A stretch of 10,811 nt of DNA from DASZZY01 sp036260395 (GTDB lineage Bacteria > Actinomycetota > UBA4738 > CALAEC01): NCBI GenBank assembly GCA_036260395.1, contig DASZZY010000205.1, forward strand, positions 1 to 10,811. Direction: 5' to 3'. The stretch's first letter is position 1; each line of letters opens with the position of its first letter. Below, in pieces: positions 4,839-10,811 of this stretch. The position numbers and the translations under genes were made by a program. The notes under the pieces were generated by a model that saw only the letters and a list, made by a program, of their open reading frames with translations, was not told the origin of the DNA and did not search any database.

Positions 4839-7478
4839 GTGGATCACCTGCCGACGGGCACCGTCACCTTCCTGTTCACCGACGTCGAGGGGTCGACCCG
4901 CCTCCTCCAGGACCTCGGGGAGGGCTACCGCGCCGTCCAGGACGACCACTTCCGGCTGATGCGTCGGGCACTGGCGCAGGGAGACGGGGTGGAGCTGCGG
5001 ACGGAGGGCGACGCGTTCTTCGTGGTGTTCCCCAGCGCGGTCGGGGCGGTCCGGGCCGCGGTGGCGGCCCAGCGGGCCCTGGCCGCCCACCGGTGGCCCC
5101 ACGGGGAGCCGCTCCGGGTCCGGATGGGCCTCCACGCCGGCGAGGGCCGCCTGGGGGGCGACGACTACCTGGGCATCGACGTCAACCGGGCCGCCCGGAT
5201 CGCCGCCGCCGGCCACGGCGGCCAGGTTCTGGTCTCGGGGGCCACCCGGGCCCTGGCCGAGGCCGACCTGCCCGAAGGCGTCTCGCTCCGGGACCTGGGG
5301 GAGCACCGCCTCAAGGACCTGGCCCGCCCCGAACACCTCCACCAGCTGGTGATCGAAGGTCTGCCCTCCGAGTTCCCGACCCTCAAGACCCTCGACGCCC
5401 GGCCGAACAACCTGCCGCGCCAGCTCACGAGCTTCGTGGGGCGCGCCGACGTCATCGCCGGCGTGGTGTCGCTCGTCCGCGATGCGTCGCTGGTCACGCT
5501 GACGGGGCCGGGCGGCACGGGGAAGACCCGGGTGGCGCTGCAGGCCGCGGCCGAGCTCCTCCCCGGGTTCGCCGACGGGGCGTTCTTCGTCGACCTCTCC
5601 GCGGTGACCGCCCCGGCGGTGGTGCCCTCGGAGGTCGCCGTGGCCTTGGGCGTGGCCGAGGACCCCGGGCGTCCCATCGCCCGCTCCGTGAAGGAGCACC
5701 TCCGCGACAAGGAGCTCGTCCTGGTGCTCGACAACTTCGAGCAGGTGGTGGAGGCCGCGCCGGCCGTCCTCGAGTTGATCGAGGCCGCCCCGCGCCTCAA
5801 GGTCCTGGTCACCAGCCGGAGCGTCCTTCACCTCTACGGGGAGCGGGAGTACCCCGTCCCCCCCCTCGACGTCCCCGATCCGGAGCGGCTGCCCGACCTC
5901 AGGTCGCTGTCGCAGTACGAGGCCGTGGCGCTGTTCATCGATCGGGCCGTGGCGGTGAAGCCGGGGTTCGAGGTGACCAACGACAACGCCCCAGCCGTGG
6001 CCGAGATCTGCGCCCGCCTCGATGGCCTTCCGCTGGCCATCGAGCTGGCCGCCAGCCGGGTGAAGCTCCTGACACCGCGGGCCATCCTGGACCGCCTCGA
6101 GCACCGCCTGGCGCTGCTCGGCGGGACCGCCGTGAACCTCCCCCAGCGACAGCGGACGCTCCGGGGCGCCATCGCCTGGAGCTACGACCTGCTGGAGAAG
6201 CCCGACCGCCGCTTTTTCGCCCGCCTGTCGGTGTTCGCGGGGGGCGCCACGGTCGAAGCCGTGGACGCCGTGTGCAACCCCGACGGCGACACCGGCGTCG
6301 ACACGCTCGACGCGCTGGCCTCCCTGGTCGACAAGAGCCTGGTCCGGCAGACCGAAAGCCCGGAGGGCGAGCCGCGGTTCGGGATGCTGGAGACGATCAA
6401 GGAGTTCGCCGGCGAGCGCCTGGCGGAGGACTTCGACACCGACGATGCCGCGGCCCGCCACGCCACGTTCTTCCTCGAGCTAGCGGAGGAAGCGGAGCCG
6501 AACCTCACCACCGGGGAGCAGGCTCCGTGGCTCGACCGGTGCGAGCGCGAGCACGACAACATCCGGGCGGTCCTGCGCCGCTCGCTGGAGGAGCGCGACG
6601 CGGAGACCGGCCTCCGGATCGTGGCCGCGCTGTGGCGGTTCTGGCAGCAGCGCGGGCACCTTCGCGAGGGGCTCCGGTGGGCCGAGGACGTGCTGGCTCT
6701 GCCGTCGGACCGGCCGACCCCGGCACGGGCCCGCGCCCACTCCGCGGCCGGCGGGCTGGCCTACTGGCTGAGCGACACGGAGACCACCGCCCGCCACTAC
6801 GAGGCCTGCGCGTCGTTGGCCCGGGAGCTCGGGGACCGCAGGATCCTGATGGAGGCCACCTACAACCTGGCGTTCCTACCGCTCCAGTCCGACGATCCCG
6901 AGGAGGCCCGGCCCCTGTTCGAGGAGGCCCTGGCCATCGCCCGGGAGCTGGACGACCCGGACTGGATCGTCCCGGTGATGGGCGACCTGGCGTTCGTCGA
7001 CGTGGCTGCCGGCAACTACGCGGAGGCCATCTCGTTGCTCCAAGAGACCATCAAGCTGGCGCGGCAACGCGGCCAACGGTTCCGGCTGGCGGACGACCTG
7101 ACCGCCCTGGGCCACGCCCAGGCCCTGGTCGGGGAGTTCGAGGCCGCCCGGCGGAACCTGCGGGAGGGCCTGGAGGTTCTCGTGGAGGACGAGAACCTGC
7201 CGCTGATGGTCACGAGCCTGTTCTTCTTCGCCGCCCTGGCGGGACTCGAGGGACGGCACCACCGTGCCGCCCGCTTGTGGGCGGCCGGGCAGGCCCGGAG
7301 GGAGTCCATGGGTGGGGCGCCCGAGTCCATCATGCGGGTGTCGAACCCCACCCCGGCGGCCCGCGAGGCCATCGGCGCAGAGGCCGTGGACCGGGCCGTG
7401 GCCGAGGGCCGGGCCATGGACCTGGACAAGGCCGTGGCATACGCCCTGGAGGAGGCCGCCGAGGCGCCGGACCCTTAG
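4839..7478 (+). CDS. Class III nucleotide cyclase / STAND (NB-ARC-like) ATPase / TPR fusion protein, paralog 2
   Basis: This 879-residue protein is a tandem paralog of its upstream neighbour, with the same order and nearly the same numbering: cyclase (1-170; D15, R54 in place of Lys, D58, D109, N116, R120), ATPase (Walker A GPGGTGKT 223-230; Walker B LVLDN 295-299; TSR; GLPLA), winged-helix-like region and TPR-like repeats. By eye the first 190 residues are about 87% identical to paralog 1, while the TPR half is far more diverged, so the two probably share an output but differ in sensing. The start is taken as GTG at 4839, which restores the MDHLPTGTVTFLFTD N-terminus. It lies 3 bp after the previous TAG and in the same frame. 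The only Shine-Dalgarno-like sequence (GAGGA at 4821-4825) is 13 bp away, so initiation probably depends on translational coupling. No C-terminal DNA-binding domain is visible. It ends TAG, overlapping the stop of the convergent gene by 4 bp. Confidence 0.93.
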   Translation: MDHLPTGTVTFLFTDVEGSTRLLQDLGEGYRAVQDDHFRLMRRALAQGDGVELRTEGDAFFVVFPSAVGAVRAAVAAQRALAAHRWPHGEPLRVRMGLHAGEGRLGGDDYLGIDVNRAARIAAAGHGGQVLVSGATRALAEADLPEGVSLRDLGEHRLKDLARPEHLHQLVIEGLPSEFPTLKTLDARPNNLPRQLTSFVGRADVIAGVVSLVRDASLVTLTGPGGTGKTRVALQAAAELLPGFADGAFFVDLSAVTAPAVVPSEVAVALGVAEDPGRPIARSVKEHLRDKELVLVLDNFEQVVEAAPAVLELIEAAPRLKVLVTSRSVLHLYGEREYPVPPLDVPDPERLPDLRSLSQYEAVALFIDRAVAVKPGFEVTNDNAPAVAEICARLDGLPLAIELAASRVKLLTPRAILDRLEHRLALLGGTAVNLPQRQRTLRGAIAWSYDLLEKPDRRFFARLSVFAGGATVEAVDAVCNPDGDTGVDTLDALASLVDKSLVRQTESPEGEPRFGMLETIKEFAGERLAEDFDTDDAAARHATFFLELAEEAEPNLTTGEQAPWLDRCEREHDNIRAVLRRSLEERDAETGLRIVAALWRFWQQRGHLREGLRWAEDVLALPSDRPTPARARAHSAAGGLAYWLSDTETTARHYEACASLARELGDRRILMEATYNLAFLPLQSDDPEEARPLFEEALAIARELDDPDWIVPVMGDLAFVDVAAGNYAEAISLLQETIKLARQRGQRFRLADDLTALGHAQALVGEFEAARRNLREGLEVLVEDENLPLMVTSLFFFAALAGLEGRHHRAARLWAAGQARRESMGGAPESIMRVSNPTPAAREAIGAEAVDRAVAEGRAMDLDKAVAYALEEAAEAPDP
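5010..5044 (+). repeat. Second copy of the 35-bp exact repeat
   Basis: This matches 2382-2416 exactly and begins at the D58 codon of the cyclase domain of paralog 2. The bases on both sides differ between the two genes (GGG against GGC before, C against G after), which defines its limits. Confidence 0.7.
5566..5610 (+). repeat. Second copy of the 45-bp exact repeat
   Basis: This matches 2938-2982 exactly, within the ATPase domain of paralog 2. It is part of the tandem gene duplication. Confidence 0.7.
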
Positions 7479-10400
7479 CCGCCGGCGGCTTCGGCGGCCC
7501 GTGCCAGCAGCCCCTCCGCCAGCTCCACGTGCCGGGGCATGCCGAGCTGCCGGTAGGCCGTGAGCGCCTCTTCCAGCAGCTGCCGGGCGCGGTCGTGCTC
7601 GGCCGGGTCGTCCCACTGGAGGAGCGCGGTGGCGTGGAGCCGTCGGATCTCCGGCGCCTGGATCCGCTGAGGCAGCGTCTCCGTCAGGCGCAGCGCCTCC
7701 GAGAACCGCGCCTCCGCGTCGTTCCATCGTCCGGCCGCCGCGGCGGCGAGCCCAGCGACCGCGGCGATCGGAAGTCCCCCGAACGCCCGCAGCAGCGTTC
7801 CCTCGGCGAGGGCACGCTCGGCGTAGGCGCCGAGCCGGGCCGCCTCCTCACGCCGCCCCAGCAACGTCAACGCCTCGACGGCGAACAGAGCCACGCTCCA
7901 CGCACCGAACGGGATGTGACCGTCGACGGGGGGGAGCCGCCCCTCCCACCGGCCGTAGAGCTCGAGCGCCTCGTCCGTGCGCCCGGCCATGGCCAGGTGC
8001 ACCATCAGCAGGGATTCGGCCCATCCGTCGAACGCCCCCGGGAACTCGAGCGACACCGCCCGGCGGTGATGCTCCAGCGCCTCGTCCCACCGACCGGTCC
8101 ATTCCGCCGCGACGGCCATGAAGGTCTCCGACTGCGACACCCACATCTGTTCGAGCCGCTCGCACAGCTCCAGGTCGTCCCGAGCGTACTTCCCGAACCC
8201 CGCGATGTCGCCGGTCTCGCCGATGTACCGGAACGCCTCGGCGCGGTGGTGCAGGAGCAGGGCGAACCCCGACCCGATCCGCTCGGCCAGCGGACCGAGC
8301 TCCTCGCCGACGGCGCGTGACGCCGCCACATCGCCTCGCAGGATGTGGGCGAACTCCACCAGCGAGAGCAGCAGGGCCCGCTCCCACAGCCGGTCCCGGA
8401 AGGCGCCGATCGATAGGGCGCGGTTGGCGGCCTCGACGGTGCCCCGGAGGTCCATGACGAGGTAGTCAGTGGTGGCGCGGCCGCCGTGGACGTAGCCCTC
8501 CACCCAGGCATCCTGGAGCCCTCGCGCCATGGTGAGGGCCTCCCGCTCCATGGCCAGCGCGCCGTCCCGGTCACCGACCCACGCGAGGTACGCCATGCCG
8601 GCGGCCAGGAGGCGGACGCGTGCGCCGTTGCGCATCCCCTCCGACACCAGCAGCCCGCGCTGCACGAACTCCGTCCCTTGCACGGTCCGACCGCTGTACC
8701 CGAGGTCGAAGGCCAGTTCGACGCACAGGTTCGCCGCCGGTTCGGCCTCACCCAGCTCCGAGTAGATGTCGAGGGCCTCGCGCCAGGCCGCTGCGGACTC
8801 CTCGACCCGGCCCAGGCTTCGGATGGCGAACCCCAGCCCGACGAGCATCTCGGCGCGCACCCGGCGGTCTTCCTCGGAAAGGCTGAGGGCGTTCTCGTAG
8901 TGCGCCACCGCGTCCTCCCACGCGGCGGCGGCCATGGCCCGCTCGGCGGCAGCCTTCAGGTACCGGAGCAGCTTCGTCGGATCGCCGCCGCTCCCCGCGT
9001 TGAGCAGGTGGTAGACGAGCTCCTCGGCTCGCTCCTCGGCACGCTCCCCGAGGCTACCCTCGATGGCGTCGGCGACCCTCCGGTGGAGCCGCTGGCGGCG
9101 GAGCGCCGAGAGCCCGGCCAGCAGCGTCTGGCGGATCAGCTCGTGGGCGAACTCGAACCGGTCGGGGTCGTCCGGGGAGGGGGCGACCAGGCGGGCCGCC
9201 TCGGCGGCCTCCAGCGCGTCGAGCAGGTCGTCCTCACCGCCCTCGGCCACCGCCTCCAGCAGGGGCACCTCGAACGCCCGTCCGAGGGTCGCCGCGGCGG
9301 CCAGCACCTTCCGCGCCTCCTCCGGCAGGCGCTGGAGCCGGCGGCCGATCACCAGGCGTACGCTCTCGGGCACGTCGACCTCGCCGACGCGGACGTCCCG
9401 GCGCCACCGGCCGCGCTCGTCGACCAGCCGCCCCTCCTCGTGGAGGTGCTGGAACACCTCCTCGACGAAGAACGCGTTCCCCTCGGTCTCCTCGTACACG
9501 ACCGCGACGACATCGCTCGGAGGCTCCTGGCCGGCCAGCGCGGCCAGCATCTCGGCGACGCCGCCCTGGCCCAGCCGCTTCAGCGATACCCGCTCGGCGA
9601 GGCGGCGGCGGAGCAGATCTTCCAGCGACCGGGCCAGCGGACGGTCGACCTCGAGCTCCACGTCGCGATACGTGCCGATCACCAGCGCCGGCATGTCGTG
9701 CAGGTCCTCGGCCACGTGCTCGAGGAGGAGCAGCGTCGGCTCGTCCGCCCAGTGGAGGTCGTCGAGGATCAACAGGAGCGGACGGACGTCGGCGGCGCGG
9801 GCGATGAACGCCCGGATCGAGTTGAACAGGTACCGGCGTTCCTGCTCGGGTGGAAGATCGACCGGCGGGGGGATGTCCCCGTACATCCGGCGCAGCTCGG
9901 GCACGATGCGGGCGATCTCGCCGGCCGACTCGCCGAGCAGGGCCCGCAGCGCCTCGGCGCTCTTGGCCCGGCCCACGGCCTGCTCCAGGATCTCCACCCA
10001 CGCGATGTAGGGCGGCGCTCCCTCCATCTGCGAGCAGTGGCCGACCAGCACGCGGGCCCCTCGCTGGTCCGCCTCGGCGGCCACCTCCTGGGCCAATCGG
10101 GTCTTGCCCACGCCGGGCTCGCCGCCGAGCAGTACCAGCGACCCGTGCCCGGCGAGCGCCTCCTCGAGGTGGCGCCGGAGGTCCGCCAGCTCCTCCTCGC
10201 GCCCGACGTACGGCGTCCGGTCCGGGGCCGGGGCGGCGCCGTCGCCGCCCCACCGCAGCTCGTGGAGCCGCCACCGCTCGGGGAACCCCTTCAGCCAGAA
10301 CAGCCCCCGATCCACCACGGGGACCCCACCGAGCCCGTCGGCGTGCCGCACGAGGTCGTCCGACACGAGGATCTGGCCGCCGCGGGCGTGGGCCGAGATC

Positions 10401-10753
10401 CGGGCCGAGGCGTTGACCGTGGCCCCGAACAGGTCGCCGCCCCGGTCGACCACGTCGCCGGCGTGGAGCCCCATGCGGACGTGGACGCCGGGGACCTCCT
10501 CGGCCAGCCGCCGCTGGACGCTCACCGCGCAGGCCAGCGCGGCCTGCGGCTCGGGGAAGGCCACCATGAACCCGTCGCCCATGGTCTTGATCTCCCGGCC
10601 GCCGTGGCGGCCGAGCTCCTGCCGGATCACGTCCTCGTGTGAGTCGAGGAGGTGCCGGCACTCCTCGTCCCCGACCCGGTTCGACAGCTCGGTCGAGCCC
10701 ACCACGTCGGTGAACAGCAGGGTGGTCGTCTCGGGGGCGGAGCGGGTGGCCAC
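7475..10753 (-). CDS. Class III adenylate/guanylate cyclase / AAA-type ATPase (DDLHWAD family) / TPR protein
   Basis: This is a cytoplasmic protein of about 1092 residues. Numbering is from the GTG at 10753. The cyclase domain (about 1-165) carries the full canonical class III set: metal-binding D16 (LFTDVVGST) and D60 (KTMGDGF), purine-specifying K56, D107, and N114/R118 (VNASAR). It is therefore predicted active, most likely on ATP. The ATPase (about 182-440) has YVGRE (182-186), Walker A GEPGVGKT (211-218), Walker B LLLILDD (326-332) running into DDLHWAD (331-337), GTYRD, and the TEGNAFFVEEV motif typical of the COG3899 predicted-ATPase group. This is a different subtype from the two upstream paralogs. 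From about 600 to the end are TPR-like helical repeats; no HTH is seen. The start is uncertain: TTG10783 (10 residues longer) is possible, neither site has a Shine-Dalgarno, and the frame stays open to the window edge. The GTG was chosen because cyclase domains of this type usually begin a few residues before LFTD. The stop is TAA. Confidence 0.9.
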   Translation of the reverse strand: MATRSAPETTTLLFTDVVGSTELSNRVGDEECRHLLDSHEDVIRQELGRHGGREIKTMGDGFMVAFPEPQAALACAVSVQRRLAEEVPGVHVRMGLHAGDVVDRGGDLFGATVNASARISAHARGGQILVSDDLVRHADGLGGVPVVDRGLFWLKGFPERWRLHELRWGGDGAAPAPDRTPYVGREEELADLRRHLEEALAGHGSLVLLGGEPGVGKTRLAQEVAAEADQRGARVLVGHCSQMEGAPPYIAWVEILEQAVGRAKSAEALRALLGESAGEIARIVPELRRMYGDIPPPVDLPPEQERRYLFNSIRAFIARAADVRPLLLILDDLHWADEPTLLLLEHVAEDLHDMPALVIGTYRDVELEVDRPLARSLEDLLRRRLAERVSLKRLGQGGVAEMLAALAGQEPPSDVVAVVYEETEGNAFFVEEVFQHLHEEGRLVDERGRWRRDVRVGEVDVPESVRLVIGRRLQRLPEEARKVLAAAATLGRAFEVPLLEAVAEGGEDDLLDALEAAEAARLVAPSPDDPDRFEFAHELIRQTLLAGLSALRRQRLHRRVADAIEGSLGERAEERAEELVYHLLNAGSGGDPTKLLRYLKAAAERAMAAAAWEDAVAHYENALSLSEEDRRVRAEMLVGLGFAIRSLGRVEESAAAWREALDIYSELGEAEPAANLCVELAFDLGYSGRTVQGTEFVQRGLLVSEGMRNGARVRLLAAGMAYLAWVGDRDGALAMEREALTMARGLQDAWVEGYVHGGRATTDYLVMDLRGTVEAANRALSIGAFRDRLWERALLLSLVEFAHILRGDVAASRAVGEELGPLAERIGSGFALLLHHRAEAFRYIGETGDIAGFGKYARDDLELCERLEQMWVSQSETFMAVAAEWTGRWDEALEHHRRAVSLEFPGAFDGWAESLLMVHLAMAGRTDEALELYGRWEGRLPPVDGHIPFGAWSVALFAVEALTLLGRREEAARLGAYAERALAEGTLLRAFGGLPIAAVAGLAAAAAGRWNDAEARFSEALRLTETLPQRIQAPEIRRLHATALLQWDDPAEHDRARQLLEEALTAYRQLGMPRHVELAEGLLARAAEAAGG

Positions 10754-10811
10754 GGCTGCCAGGATGCTAGCGCGACGGCCCAACGAGAAGGAGGGGCCGG
10801 CGGCGTGCCGG
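10754..10811. other. Right-edge upstream region of the minus-strand cyclase gene
   Basis: This 58-bp edge holds the leader or promoter of the cyclase-ATPase gene, or its N-terminal codons if translation starts further upstream, because the frame is open throughout. On the minus strand TAGCAT (10764-10769) is a weak -10 candidate that would give a nearly leaderless transcript for the GTG start. No -35 or ribosome-binding site is convincing. Confidence 0.25.

Noticed and set aside
3510..6461. Open frame of 983 codons antisense to the two cyclase paralogs
   Set aside because: It spans both paralogs in the opposite strand, is rich in Gly/Arg/Pro/His/Gln with internally repeated segments that mirror the duplication, and has no recognisable domain. 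It is a high-GC shadow frame.
2211..7478. Tandem repeat considered as a mobile-element duplication
   Set aside because: No terminal inverted repeats, target-site duplications or transposase are visible. Unequal crossover or ordinary gene duplication is sufficient.
5093..8320. Open frame of 1075 codons on the plus strand
   Set aside because: It lies out of frame within paralog 2 and continues antisense into the convergent gene. Its translation is Arg/Gly/Pro-rich low-complexity sequence. The genes it overlaps have clear catalytic motifs.
8486..10642. Open frame of 718 codons antisense to the third cyclase gene
   Set aside because: It has no domain motif, and the opposite strand carries a complete cyclase-ATPase-TPR protein. 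It is explained by GC-rich codon structure.

Overview
This is a very GC-rich window (roughly 70% by eye) that is almost entirely coding, with five genes and only about 100 bases of intergenic DNA. A LytR-CpsA-Psr (LCP) cell-wall ligase, a secreted LVIVD beta-propeller protein and several cyclase-ATPase-TPR giants suggest a high-GC Gram-positive-type bacterium. A deep-branching Actinomycetota lineage is most likely, with Chloroflexota as the alternative. No rRNA, tRNA or marker gene is present to fix the taxonomy. I see no mobile element, CRISPR array or RNA gene.

Layout. (1) Positions 1-936, plus strand: an LCP-family phosphotransferase whose reading frame is open to the left window edge, so its N-terminus is probably missing. 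(2) Positions 958-2106, minus strand and convergent with it: an exported LVIVD-repeat beta-propeller protein with a clear signal peptide and several His/Cys motifs. (3) Positions 2107-2210: a short divergent regulatory region with Shine-Dalgarno sites for both flanking genes and an imperfect dyad. (4) Positions 2211-4835 and 4839-7478, plus strand: two tandem paralogous proteins of 874 and 879 residues. Each has a class III nucleotide cyclase domain, an NB-ARC/STAND-type ATPase, a winged-helix-like region and a TPR region. The second starts at GTG, three bases after the first one's TAG and in the same frame. (5) Positions 7475-10753, minus strand: a third cyclase-ATPase-TPR protein, with a different ATPase subtype (DDLHWAD type). 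It meets the second paralog tail to tail, with stop codons overlapping by 4 bp.

The main biological theme is a cluster of three large signal-transduction ATPases, each carrying an N-terminal cyclic-nucleotide synthase domain rather than an evident DNA-binding output domain. The expected model is that a ligand or partner sensed by the TPR region drives nucleotide-dependent switching of the ATPase and so controls cyclase output. The trigger, the cyclic nucleotide made and the downstream receptor cannot be read from this window. The two tandem paralogs carry Arg at the canonical purine-specifying Lys position of class III cyclases, while the third protein keeps Lys.
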